64,000 nucleotides of DNA, taken from positions 5,952,001 through 6,016,000 of the forward strand of contig NC_026505.1 in assembly GCF_000182925.2 (NCBI RefSeq), in the 5' to 3' direction. Shown here piece by piece: positions 51,501 through 63,400 of the stretch. Under the pieces are notes generated by a model that saw only the letters and a program-made list of their open reading frames with translations, made no database searches and was not told the origin of the DNA. Each line of letters starts with the position of its first letter. Position 1 is the first letter of the stretch. This DNA is from Neurospora crassa OR74A. Its lineage: Eukaryota > Ascomycota > Sordariomycetes > Sordariales > Sordariaceae. The translations under genes and the position numbers were made by a program.

Positions 51501-52435
51501 GGATATAATATAATACTATATTATTTAAAGGACAACTATAATTAGATATTAAGAATTATAATTCTAGCGAATTAAATTATACTAATTATATTCCTTAATA
51601 AAATTCTTAATAAAGCTAAAATATGCTATAGCCTATCTAAAATAGAAGTAGCCTACTTAATTTAAATAATTAAATAACTATATACCCTTATTTACTCTTC
51701 TAATTACCCTATTATTATACTAACCGACTATATAGCTACTAAAAGTATTTATAAACAAACCATTCTCAATACCTTGTCTATAAACTAGGGTAATTGACGG
51801 CTAATTAATATATTAATATACTTATCCTAATACAATTTATAAATCTACTATATCGTAAATAAGCTAAACTTCGTACTAAACGCACTTAATCAACTACTAA
51901 CTAAAGGAAATAAAAATAATAGATCGGACGAAGTATTAGTCCTAAATTAAATATAGTTTACAAATTACATTTATTTCGTAAGAACCGAAGTATAAATAAA
52001 TAACGAAATTAGAAAGGGATTTAAAAATGCCTATGAATTGGATACCAAATTTAGGCCGATTATAAGTAAATTCCAAAGCCACCTTAATACCACCGAGGTC
52101 GATAGTATTATTTTATACCCTAGGTACTTATTCGAAATTATAAATAATTTACTATATAATATTAACCCAATAAATAAAATAAAGTGACTCTATATTCTAA
52201 GAAGTATAGTTGCAACTATACTAAACGTAGTATATAATAAAAAGTACTATTTTAAGAGAAATAGAATAATATACAACTTCAAAGAGTATACTATAATATA
52301 GAAAATATAAATTATTAAAAACTATATTTAATACTACCTAATATATTAATTTAATTATACTAATAGGGAAACTATAGTAAGGGACTACCAATTGGTAAAT
52401 CCTAAATATACCCTACCTATAAAAACTATAGTATT
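45590..52435 (+). mobile_element. RIP-degraded Ty3/Gypsy element C, + strand, truncated by insertion
   Basis: Gag-like sequence with an RGG-type patch (RGRGGPPNSLFNIGRGRGG, about 47.73-47.81 kb) is followed by a Tyr/Asn/Arg-rich low-complexity stretch (48.6-48.85 kb). The protease is at 49,194-49,484, the longest stop-free frame in the block (GRTFIRKRLLKTLEYIVETR). The reverse-transcriptase core is at about 50.74-51.35 kb (GQEVYNYY, SLEKYIGTSKFICHLI in decayed form). The start of the integrase is at about 51.95-52.43 kb, with HHCC-type spacing and the DYQLVNPKYTLPIKT segment. The reading breaks off at 52,435 exactly where the LTR of element B begins, so this element was interrupted by B. No 5' LTR could be assigned; the left limit is approximate. 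Confidence 0.72.
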
Positions 52436-52678
52436 TGTAACAGCACAATTCTGGGCACAGGTAGAGCTGGGCTAAAGAAGCCGATTTGAATAAGTTAATA
52501 AAGTTAAAGAGTAAAAGAGGAAGCAGCCGAAGGCTGGCAGAAGCGTTGGACCCTTTATAGGTCGTTCTGCCAGTCGTTACTGCCTTCAGTGGGGTTGATA
52601 TATGAATACGCCAACCTTTCTAGGTGGGGTACCTATCCGGGCATGCCTCTAGGTATAGCATCTGCTAGTGCTATGATA
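52436..52678 (-). repeat. 3' LTR of element B
   Basis: On the + strand it starts TGTAACAGCACAATTC and ends GTGCTATGATA; read on the minus strand it runs from TATCATAGCAC (originally TGTCATAGCAC) to GCTGTTACA, the TG...CA form of LTRs. A C-rich run directly to its right is the complement of a polypurine tract. It is much less RIP-mutated than the element's interior. The partner LTR must lie right of the window. Confidence 0.75.
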
Positions 52679-52680
52679 TT

Positions 52681-52700
52681 ACCCCCCCCTCCCGTGAAGG
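52681..52700 (-). promoter_or_regulatory. Polypurine tract of element B
   Basis: On the minus strand this is a G-rich purine run (GGGAGGGGGGG followed by TAA) touching the inner edge of the LTR, the site where plus-strand DNA synthesis starts in LTR retrotransposons. Element A has the same arrangement at 53,551-53,567. Confidence 0.75.
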
Positions 52701-52760
52701 TTTAGTCCTAGAGTTGTGAAGTAAGAAAAAGAATTAAAAGTATAAAAAAAAAAAAAAAAT

Positions 52761-52885
52761 AATACTTCGAACGTAGTTCGAACTTACGACCGCTTCCCAA
52801 GTAGAAAATAGGTACCCTCGGGGTGGAGCTTAGTATTAGCTGTAGGCTATTACCTCTATATTATTGTACTAAATTGCTAATACTA
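52761..52885 (-). other. tRNA-like unit in element B 3' region
   Basis: On the minus strand a sequence with an A-box-like TAGCAATTTAGT and a B-box/T-arm-like AAGTTCGAACTACG spans about 120 nt. It is followed at 52,759-52,744 by a run of about sixteen T, as at a Pol III terminator. The middle shares CCGAGGGTA and AAGCG.TCG.AAG with the equivalent site in element A. It is too long for a plain tRNA, so it would have an extra insert or be a tRNA-derived SINE-like unit. RIP damage makes folding uncertain. Confidence 0.4.
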
Positions 52886-53285
52886 TACGTTACTTCTTGT
52901 ATTGTTATAGATTTGGGACGTTCTATTTATTAACCTATCTCTTATTTATTATTTCTTTCTTATTAATTTATTCGACCGCCTTAGCGTTAATCGTTAGTAT
53001 CCTCCTATAATTAGTTTATTATTATTATTATAATCTTCTTATAGTAAATTCTTTAACTATTTACGTTTTTAGATATTTAATTTTATTAGTAGGCCGGGTT
53101 TATTAGGGTTCTTATAATAGAATTTGCGTAGTATTATAGGCGAGTTTTTGAAGTCGCCGGCGGGATACTATTTTAGATTAGGATTTTAGTTTTTCTATTC
53201 TATTTAGTACTATAACCTTTTATAATTTAATTTTAAAGTTAATACTTTTAATACCTCCTATTCCTCTTAGTCTCTTACTATTTTA

Positions 53286-53290
53286 CCCAT
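53286..53290. other. Target-site duplication, left copy (CCCAT)
   Basis: CCCAT directly precedes the left LTR of element A and recurs directly after the right LTR at 60,466-60,470. Five base pairs is the usual length for Ty3/Gypsy integrases. Confidence 0.88.
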
Positions 53291-53548
53291 TGTGAGAGCA
53301 CGTAACGGGCGAGGCAATGTTGCAGCGTTGTTGACGTTCAACATAGAATTTACGATTAAAGAGTAAAATAAAAGGTAAGAGTTGTGCGTGCGGCTCGGGC
53401 TGGGAGATATGCTCCCAGAGCCGGACCCGCTACGACCCACTCTTCCTTATTTAATTTACAACCAATCACATTATTCGCATCTACACAATATATTCCAATA
53501 TAGTACAATACCCTATTAAGGTATAAACCGTCTGGCTAGGCCATAACA
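53291..53548 (-). repeat. 3' LTR of element A (left)
   Basis: This is a 258-bp repeat, TGTGAGAGCACG...CCATAACA on the + strand. It aligns end to end with 60,208-60,465. Its outer (left) part keeps CA and TG dinucleotides, while its inner (right) part is RIP-mutated. Confidence 0.93.
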
Positions 53549-53550
53549 TT

Positions 53551-53567
53551 ACCCCCCCCTTCGAAGA
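53551..53567 (-). promoter_or_regulatory. Polypurine tract of element A
   Basis: On the minus strand, CTTCGAAGGGGGGGGTAA abuts the inner edge of the left LTR. This fixes the element's orientation: the left LTR is the 3' LTR. Confidence 0.8.
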
Positions 53568-53626
53568 AGATTCTACCCTCAGAATTTTATTAAAAAAAAA
53601 GAAGGAGAAAAAAGTAAAAAGAAGTA

Positions 53627-53752
53627 ACCCCGTTATAGTTCGAACCTATAGTCTTGCGATCGCTTTCTAGGTAGAGGAGGGATACCCTCGGAGTAGCCTA
53701 TATTATAACTTTAGGGCCCTCAATCCCGCTACTACACTATTAGACTAATTTT
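53627..53752 (-). other. tRNA-like unit in element A 3' region
   Basis: Minus strand, about 125 nt. It begins with an A-box-like TAGTCTAATAGTGTAGTAG and has a good B-box/T-arm, TATAGGTTCGAACTATA, whose ends pair as a five-base stem around a seven-base loop. Downstream come several T-runs (53,617-53,591). The insert between the boxes shares CCGAGGGTA and AAGCGATCGCAAG-like sequence with the unit in element B. It could be a captured tRNA or SINE fused to the element. No anticodon is assigned. Confidence 0.4.
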
Positions 53753-56700
53753 ACGAATTACTTACTTATTAAAAGAAATCCTCTTATAACTACTTATAAG
53801 CCGACCCATAGCCCTTCCTCCCTATTTGTACAGCCGATTTAATTTCCTTAATACTCTATCCTACGTATTGTCTTCTATTAGTAGGTCGTCCTCTTTATAG
53901 TTATCTAATACTAGGTCCTTTATTTATACGCCCTTCTAAATGTAGAATCGCTTTAGAGGACCAGGTTTATTTGGATTTACATTATAGAAGGCCTTAAATA
54001 CGTCGGGTAAATTCTTAAAATTACAGGCTAGGTACTAAGTAGGATTGGGATCCTATCCTTTCTAATTGGCCTAATAATATAATTTACCGTAGATCAACCG
54101 TAATATAATAATACTTTCGACTTCCTATTCTTCCTAATTTCTAATTAACTCTCCAGTTAAATTCTTATTTATTTAATTAGGTAGAGGGTTATTTATATAC
54201 TTCCAAAGATAGTTAATATAATAGACCCTTATTCTGTACTAAGCGGCGGGAACCTTGAATTTATATAAATATCCTTTTATTACTTTAATTTTATAAAGGA
54301 TATATATAAGGGGAAAATCGAATTTATCGCTAGGCCTATCGATTGATTATAATTTTTTAATAATAAATACCCTATCCCCTACCCTAAAATTAGGATTGCG
54401 GCGATATTTATTCGCTTAGATTATTTATTTTTCCTAAGCTTTAATTATTATATTGCATACCGATTCCTAGAAGCTGTAAAGTATATGTAAGGCTTATTAT
54501 ACTTCTTTGTAGGAGTATTGTTCTTTTACTAGTATAGCGGTAGTATAGCGGTCCTAATAAAAGGGTAGCGGTATAGGATATTTTATAATAGTTTTATATA
54601 GGGATATATTAATATTTTTGTAATATAGTAAAGTTTAGATAGCGTTTAAAGCGGGGAGTATAATTAATTAATTATTTTAGTTATAGTTAATAAACGGGTG
54701 TAAATGTTAGTCGATATACTAGTTTATAATCTCTACTTACCCGGCTATTTAGGAGTGCCCGGATAATAATAGTTTCTATTTAATACTAAGGATTTTAAAT
54801 ATTTTATCGGTAAAAGACAATACGAATTAAGGATTATAATTATTTACTACTTCTTTAGGACAGCTATAGATTCGCTAAGGACTGTAATAGTAGAAATAAG
54901 TAGCTTACTTAGTAGTAATAGTATCTTTATAAAGGATATACTAGGACGCCTTAAATAAGCGGTCTATTATAACTATTATATTATTATATCTTTGCTTATC
55001 CTTGGGTATACTTTTAAAGTTGATAATAATACAACGCTAGGTTCGATTAGGGATACTGAGTGGGTGTAATTTCCCGGGGGTCTTATTGCGGGGTACTTTT
55101 AAAGTTTTATAGGTCTAATAATTATTAACGAATCGGTCGATATTGCTAGATATACTTACCTACTAATATTATTAGGATATAAGGCGTTGAATCTTATTCC
55201 GGCCGGGGTAGCTAGTAATTAGTTGGGTATAAGTTTTATAAATAAATACTCAGTGAAGATCCCCTTCTGGGACTATTAGGCGGTTCTCTTTTTTAAATAA
55301 TAGACCGTCTTCGTATAATAAAAATTCTGTATCGCTACCTCTTACTTTAAATTAGTAAATAAATAAAGAAGGGTCCTCTTAATTTGCTTTTAAGAGGGCG
55401 TTAATTAGGTTTATATTAGATAATATCGGTGGTTCCTTTTCGTTGTTTAATAGATAAAGTTCGGTTATTAGGCTTTTAATATCGCCTATAGATATCTCCC
55501 CTTTATCCCCAACGAAGGAGTATACTCCCTCTCTTTCTTAGTAGAATAATTATAATATACGCTAGTCTTCTTTTTTATCCTTAATAGTTTAGAGGTTTTC
55601 TAATTTCTTTAAGAGGGCGTTAACTACTACATTTTCTTTTCCGGGCCGGTAAGTAAGCTTAAAAGTATATTAGGATATTAATTCTACCCACCCGGTTTAT
55701 TGAAAATTAAGGAATCGTTTCGTAGAAAAGTATTCTAGGGCTTGGTAGTCTATAACTATAATAAATAAGTAAACGCCGATTAATTCGGCCTACTAAATCG
55801 TTAAGGCTTTTATAATAATAAGTAATTCCTTATTATAGATAATATAATTTATCTCCGCGGGTAGTATAGTTTCGGAGAAGAAGGCTACTGGGTGCTAATT
55901 ATTATTATTTAGTTGCAATTGGGATAAGACGCCTATATAAATTTTATTAGAGGCGTTGGTTTTAATTCGAATAGGCTTTTTATAATAGAAGTAGGCGAGA
56001 ATTAGCGCTTTTAATAATTAATCCTTTAATTTATTGAAGGAGGTTTGGTAATCTTTAGTCTATAGGAAGGGGGTATTTTTCTTAATTAGACGAGTAAGGG
56101 GATAAGCTACGCAGCCGAATTCTCTTACGAACTTATAGTAAAAATTATAGAATTTAATAAAGGATTGTACCCCTTTAATACTAATTAATTCCTTCTAATT
56201 CCGGACTACAGCGACTTTCTCGGGATTTATAGATACCCCTTCAATCGAAACAATAAAGCCTAAGAATTTCGTAAATATAATATAAAATTCGTACTTCTTA
56301 ATATCGGCTTAGAATTCCGCATTACAAAGTCGCTCTAATACCTTTTTAATATAAATTTCGTATTCTTCCTTCGTTTCGGAGAAGATTAGGATATTATTAA
56401 TATAGGCGTTATAGAAGTTATTTAAATAATTTATTAATATTTTATTAATAAATTATTAGAAAATTATTAAACTATTAATTAACCTAAAGGGTAAGACCTT
56501 ATATTTATAAGCGCTATAACGGGTACGGAAGGTAGTTAAGTCTTTATTATCGGAGAATATTCGAATACAGTAGAATACTTACCGAATATCGATTTTTATA
56601 AATATTTTAACTTTAGATAATTAAATAATAGTTTCTTCAATAAAGGGTAGAAAATAACAGTCCTTCTTTAAGAAAGCGTTTAATTTTCGGTAATTTACGT

Positions 56701-59700
56701 AGAAACAGAGTCTTCTATTAGCTTTAGGCGTAAATAAGATAGGTGTAGCCTAGGGTACGGTATTAGGTTCAATAAATCTTTTATCTAAATTTTCCGCAAT
56801 ATAATCTCTATAAGCCTCTAGTTCCTTAAGGAATATTTTATATAAGGGGCTGTAATTTAAATCCTCGGGACGGGCGCCTTCGTTTAAGGGGATATAGTAA
56901 TCGATATCCGGATATAAATTAAGGAGGGCGTCCGACTTAATTTTATTAAAAACTTTAAGGAAGTTGTAATAGTAGTTTAGGATTTCTTTAAGAATCTATT
57001 ACCTTAGTTCCGCTTCGTCCGTTTCCAACGAACTATAGAGAATAATATACTATTCCTCAATAAACCAATCCAACTTATAAAGATTAATTATACTAATATA
57101 AATTTTTTTCGCTATTTTATAGAAAAGGTCCGCGCTAATAAAGGCTAAATCCGCCGGACGGTCTTTAATTTATCCCTAATTATATTTTAAATGGTAGCGA
57201 CTATATACGTTATACAATAGGTATAAGTTTTAGGTTAGTTCGGGTTTGGTCCGACGTAGGGATATTCGAGGGAATTCCTTTAATTCTAGCGGTATTTTAT
57301 TAATTTATTTAAAGAATTATTAGTTTATATAATTAAAATAGTGTTGAATTGTGTTTAGGGATAGGAATTAAATTGGTTAGTATTGTAAGATAGCGAAGGG
57401 TTGCTATAAGGAGTTAGGTTTAAATAATTTTAACAGTAGGGGATACTTTAATTCCTTAATTTTGGATAGGACCGTTTAGGAATTATTATAACCGTTATAG
57501 TATCGTTTATCTTCTTTTTATATTAATAATTCTTAAATTTCAATATTCTTTTAAAAGTTTAGATATTTAATAAATTCTAAATCTTTACCTTTTCCAATCT
57601 CGAAGTCGTAGGAGAAGTTTTATTTCTAAGAGGTAGGGAATAGTAGGTATATGTAAGTTAAATCGGTAAAAATATTATTCTAAGCTAGCTATATATTTCT
57701 AATAATTATATTGCGTTTTAGGTTTGGGAGTACAATAATTTATTAATTAAGGATTTTGTAATTTTAGATCTTAATATATCCCTTAAAGGCTACTTTAATA
57801 GAGTTAGGTTTAGCTTTTTTATATAGGGTAACGTATCCGGGATTAAAATTATTATAAATAAGTAATTTTAATAGTTTTCGTAACCTTCGAGCGAAAGAGA
57901 AGTTTATAATAATATAAGTATTAGCTCTAATATTAATAAGAGTATTAGAAGTAGTAATAGTAATTCTATTGAGGGCTACGCTATATTTAATAAGAAAGGA
58001 GGACTTTCTGCTAAGATAATTATAAAGATTAAAATTTAGATACTATATATTAGTAATATCGGTTAACGTTCTTTAGGGGGAGTTTTGTCCTAAGGTAACT
58101 AGTTTCCCTTAATAGCATTATCCTTAATATCCGAGGAGGATGGGGATTCTTCATTAGAAATCGGAGCGTCGATTAATTTTTTAATACTAGAGGAATTCTT
58201 TCCCTAAATAGCGTTGGTAATCGAATTCAAGTAGGCGTCGAACTACTTAGAGAGCTTCTCCTTGTAGGGGCACTCGCTACTTATATATCTTTTCTTACGG
58301 TAGGAAAAGTAGCAACCTTCGTAATTAAACTCGTATATTTCTTCGGGGGTAGGACGATCGAAGATTTTAATCTTTATAATAGGCTTAGAGGGGGTAGCGT
58401 CCTTCGAGGAGTTGGTAGTATAATAGAAGCCTTATTTACCTTCGTATTGATAGTTCTTTTAAGTATTTATATAATTACCTTTATTAAGGGAGTTAAGTAA
58501 GAGGATATAATCGTTAAATTATTTTGATAAATCTAAGTAGGTAAATTCTACTGCTTAATAGAACTCCTTAGTAATTTTGTAATAAAGGTCGCTTTTCTAT
58601 TAATTACGCGGGTAGTAGTATTAGCCCGCTAGACGCTAGAAGGTGTTTTTGAAAATTTAAAAGCGTTTACTATATTTTATTTTTAAATTATTAAATTCTA
58701 CGAGAGCTTTCTTATATGCGCTATAATTATAGTATTTATCCTAGAGGTATTTGAGGAGTTCGTTAAAAATAATTAGACGGTTAGAATAATTATAGTTTAA
58801 GTATAGGAATAGGGCTTAGGTAATTCTATTTATAAAGCGGTTAGTAATATATTCGAATTTCTAACGATTATTATTAAAGTAGTCGGCATTAACTTCGAAC
58901 TTGGTCTTAATTTAATAGTACTAAACATCGAAGGTAACCTTATTTTCTTTCTTATTATTATAAAACTTACTAGCACTCTCCTCCTTCGCTAATTGTTTAT
59001 TATCGGAGGATTAGGTAATAATAGTAGTGTTCGGGGTATTAGAGCGGGAGCGGCTATTAGAATTATTACGGGGGGCGCTGTTCCTTAAACCTTTAGAACT
59101 TCCAGACCTGCTAGAATCCTTATTAGAATTATTAAAGTTTTTATTACTTAAAATAGTCTTATTAGCAGTATTTAAGGTAGTTTTTAAAAATACTAATAAA
59201 TATTTATTTTCCTTTTTAAAGTATTAATTCTCCGTAAGTACTTACTAAAAGTTAATGTTAGAGGAGTAGAAGGATTAGTTAGCCGGGGGGTCGGGGTTAT
59301 TATTAGCGACTTTTTTAGATAGGTTGGCGGCGACGGCGCTAAAGTAGTCGGCCTAGTTCTTTATAACTTAAAGATTTTTATTAATTTAATTAAGTAATTT
59401 AACGAAATTATTAAATTATTCGATAGCAGTTATAAAGGAGATAGTGCGAATATGTATTTCCAAAAATATAACCTCGGGAGAAGCTTGGATTAGAGTAACG
59501 AATTGGTTGTAGGTTATAGGGCCGTTAAAAGATTTGGCCTTAGCGTTACCCTTACCTTCGGCTATTATAGGGGTAAATAGTATAAAGGCGTTATTATTGC
59601 GATATATATGCTTAAGGAGGGTAAGAAGATGCTCTTTCAAATTCCGAGTAGGGACCTTTTAATTAACGAAGTAGTAGGTACGATGGGCGATGGGCTGGAT

Positions 59701-60207
59701 TTGGTTGAAGTAATATTTATATAATTCCTTGGGGGCGAGGCTTAATAAATCGAGTTTATTATTGTTATTCTTAGTATTAACGGTATAGAATATAGCGCCC
59801 TAATAATTAGGGCCGTAGAAGTCGTTAGGATTAAGGGATTTACGTTTAATTTTAGAAGGAGGTAGCTTATTATCTTTAAGTATATATTTCTTTAGGATGT
59901 TAGGGTTGAAGTAGATGTAGTGTAATTACGTAGCGCTAGTATTATTGTAAATTATTTTAGTATAATTCTAAAGTATTTAGTAATTGGTGACCTAGTTAGT
60001 AATTGTTTTTACTCCTCTTCGGAGATTTCTTTTCTATTAAAAAGGTAGGGGGATTGCGATATATTAAGTATCTAATTTTTATTTTGCCCTATTGTTAATT
60101 CTAGTTGTCGGTCGCTACGTTGCTGCGTTGTAACTTTTATTTCGATTTCTTCTTTTAAGTAGGATATTTGATACTGTCCCCGGTAGAGAGAGATGAGTTG
60201 TAAATAG

Positions 60208-60465
60208 TATGAGAGTATGTAATGGGCGAGGTAATGTTGTAGTGTTGTTGACGTTTAATATAGAATTTACGATTAAAGAGTAAAATAAAAGGTAAGAGTT
60301 GTACGCGCGGCTCGGGCTGGGAGATATGCTCCTAGAGTCGGACCCGCTACGACCCACTCTTCCTTATCTAATCTATAACCAATTATATTATTCGTATCTA
60401 CGTAATGTATTCCAATGCAGTGCAGTGCCCTGTCAAGGCATGAACCGTCTGGCTGGGCCATGACA
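60208..60465 (-). repeat. 5' LTR of element A (right)
   Basis: 258 bp, TATGAGAGTATG...GGCCATGACA on the + strand. It differs from the left LTR almost only by C/T and G/A changes. Here the inner (left) part is mutated and the outer (right) part, CTGTCAAGGCATGAACCG, is intact, the mirror image of the left LTR. Confidence 0.93.
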
Positions 60466-60470
60466 CCCAT
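60466..60470. other. Target-site duplication, right copy (CCCAT)
   Basis: This is the second CCCAT, immediately after the right LTR of element A; see the left copy at 53,286-53,290. Confidence 0.88.
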
Positions 60471-63400
60471 TAGGTTCTTATTAGTTTAGTTTGGTAGGGG
60501 GTTTTTATAATCCTTTTTTAAACAGTCCGCGTAATAAGTCCGGGCGCCTCTCTATAATTTAGGTAGTTCTAATTTATATAAGTAGCTATAGAGGGCTTTG
60601 ATTTAATACGGGATTTTAGTTAGGGGGTAGTCGAGTTTATTGCTAGGTCTATCTATAGATTAGTTGTATTTGATGATAAATATTTTGTCCCCTACTCCGA
60701 AATCCGGATTCCGTTTTAAACGATTTATTTACTCTATTTATTAAGATTAGGCTTTTATAATTACGGTTTTAGCGAGTTCCTAGAAGTTGTAGATAGATTT
60801 TGTAATAGTTTATCTTTTTTAGTATACTAATCGTTCTTTAGTTAGTAGGTTTTTAAAAGATAATTATTAAGTTTAATTGAATAGTATAGGTATAGGGAAA
60901 TTGAAGATTACTTTGTGTGGTGATAATTTACTTAAATTTTTGTAGGGTAGTATAGTTTGGATTGTATTTAAGGTTGGTAAGGCGATAAATTAATTATTTT
61001 AATTGTAATTTACGAAAAGGCGTAGCTTTTAATCGATATATTAATTTATAATTTCTATTTAGTTGGCTGTTTGGGAGTAGCTTGGTAAGGATAGTTTCTA
61101 TATTATTCCTTAGATTTGTAATAATTTTTAGATAAAGTCCGAGATAAATTGCGGATTATTATTGCTAATTATTTCCTAAGGGGGTCTAAATATTTTGAAG
61201 GGGCTTTTGTAGAATAGGTATATTACGTTTCTTACGGTAATAATATCCCTATACGGGTAAGTCTATACTATTTTTGAAAATTTGTTAATAATTATTAGTA
61301 TATTATTATACCTCTGTTTATCCTTTGGTATTAATTTGAAGTTAATTATTAATAATTAAAATAGATGATAATCGACGGAAATTGGGATGGGGTGAAGTTT
61401 GTTAGGGGTTTTATTTTGTAGTACTTTTGAGGAACGGTATATTTAGTAATTATTAATATATTTATTTATATCTATTATTATACCGGGCTATTAGTATTTA
61501 TTTTATAAGACCTATCGGGTTTTATTTCTACTAGGATGGGCGGTCGCTAGGCGGGAATGAGCTTTATATATTATATAAGTGCGTAGGTTGTTTAATTCTA
61601 GTACTATTAATTAGTTTTAGTAAGTAAGGAGTTTATTATTTTTATTTAGTTTAAATCGTCCTTCCTTTTCCGCCTCTACTTTGGCCCGGTATATAGTTAG
61701 AGAATTATTTTTGCAATTTACTTTTAGTAATATATTTATTAGGTTTAAGCCTAATAAGGGTGGTGGGGCTTCTTTATTATTTAATAAGGTTAGATTTGAT
61801 GTGAGGGTATCTACTTTATTATTAACGAAGATGAAGTAGTTATTTTAGGGTTTTAGAAGGTATAAAGTATATTAATTTTCTTTTTTGTTTTTAATAGTTT
61901 TAAGGTTTTCTATTTTCTAGGATAAGGAATCGGCGATTATATTCTTTTTTTCTAGTCGGTAGGTTATACGGAATTAGTATTTAGATAGGAATTTTAATTA
62001 TTATATTTGTTTTTTATTAAGTAGCTTCTTTCTATTGAAATATTCTAGTGTTTGGTAGTTAGTTATTATTATAAAGGGTACCTCCCGGATTCCCTTTAGT
62101 TTAGGTTTTTAGATTTTGAACGTTTGGATGATTATTAGTAATTCTTTATTATAAATTTAATAATTGAATTCTACTAGGGTTATTATTTTTGAGTAGAAAG
62201 TTACTGGATATTATTTATTGTTTAATTAGTATTAGAATATTATATTAGCGTATATATTATTTAAGGCGTCGGTTTTTACTTTCGTTTCTTTCTTATAAAA
62301 GAAGTATATTAGTATAGGGGCTTTTAATAGTCAATTCTTTAATTCTTTGAAATTTTATTGGTACTCCTTTATTTATTTGAATAATGTTAGGTCTTTATAC
62401 ATTAATTTATATAGCGGTTGAATTACTTTACTAAATTCCTTAATGAATTTTTGGTAAAAGTTATAAAAGTTTAAAAAAGTTTATACTCTTTTTATTAAAG
62501 TAGGTTCCTTCTAATCTTTTATTGCTAATACTTTTTTAGGGTTTATACTTATTCTATTTATTCTAATAATAAAGTTTAGGAATTTTATTTTAATAATATA
62601 AAATTTATATTTCTTAATATTTATTTGTAAGTTGGCGTTCTATAATCTATTTAGAATTTTCTTAATATAGTTTTTGTAGTCCTTTTTGTTCTTAGAGTAG
62701 ATAAGGATATTATCGATATAGGCGTTGTAGAATATATTAATATATCCTATTAAAGTATTATTAATAAATCTTTAAAATAAAGAAGGCCCGTTGGATAGTT
62801 TAAATAATAAAACCTTATATTTATAGGTATTATATTGTATTTGGAAGGTAATTAAGTCTTCCGAATTAGGGTTTATTCGAATTTAGTAGAAAGTTTGTCG
62901 AATGTTTATCTTCGTAAAGATTTTAACTTTATTAATATAAATTAGCATTTCTTTAATAAGTAGTAAAGGATACTAGTTTTTTTTTAATAGGGTATTTAAT
63001 TTACAATAATTAATATAGAACTTCAATCTTCTATTTACTTTCGGTACGAATAAGACGGGTATAACCTACAAAGCTAAATTTACTTCGATAAAGCCTTTTT
63101 AGAGGTTTTTTATAATATATTTTCAATATTTTTCTAATTCCTCTAGCGTTATTTTATATAACGAATTATATCCGAACTCTTCCAATTGCTAGCCCTCCTT
63201 TAATATAACTTTATAGTTGATAGGGCGGGATTTGGGGAGAGTATTGGAAGTTTGTTTATTAAATATATCCTTATAATTATTGTACCTTTAAGGAAGACAA
63301 TTACAAATAGATTATTTTAATTCTTCTTCGTTAAATTCTAGGGGATTGTAGTTAGTTTAAAGATTTTTAATAATTTTATTAATTTTATATAGGCTGGTTG

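Larger units (their letters stand above)
53291..60465 (-). mobile_element. Chromodomain Ty3/Gypsy element A, full length, - strand
   Basis: The complete 7,175-bp element is bounded by two 258-bp direct LTRs and a 5-bp duplication. On the minus strand, from right to left: gag (about 58.3-60.1 kb) with a zinc-knuckle remnant at about 58.26-58.32 kb (spacing of CYFSYRKKRYISSECP); protease near 57.7-58.0 kb; reverse transcriptase near 56.1-57.0 kb with the catalytic box at 56,388-56,405 read as YINNIL (both Asp to Asn, as RIP makes); RNase H near 55.7 kb (DYQALEYF); integrase with its C-terminal region near 54.25-54.4 kb; and a chromodomain at about 53.95-54.09 kb (LACNFKNLPDVFKAFYNVNP). A tRNA-like unit follows, then the polypurine tract. 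It is inserted in element B and is inactive by RIP. Confidence 0.9.

Noticed and set aside
60115-60357. 80-codon minus frame at the right LTR of element A
   Set aside because: It spans LTR and leader sequence of a mutated element, and a similar stretch exists at the other LTR. Chance opening.
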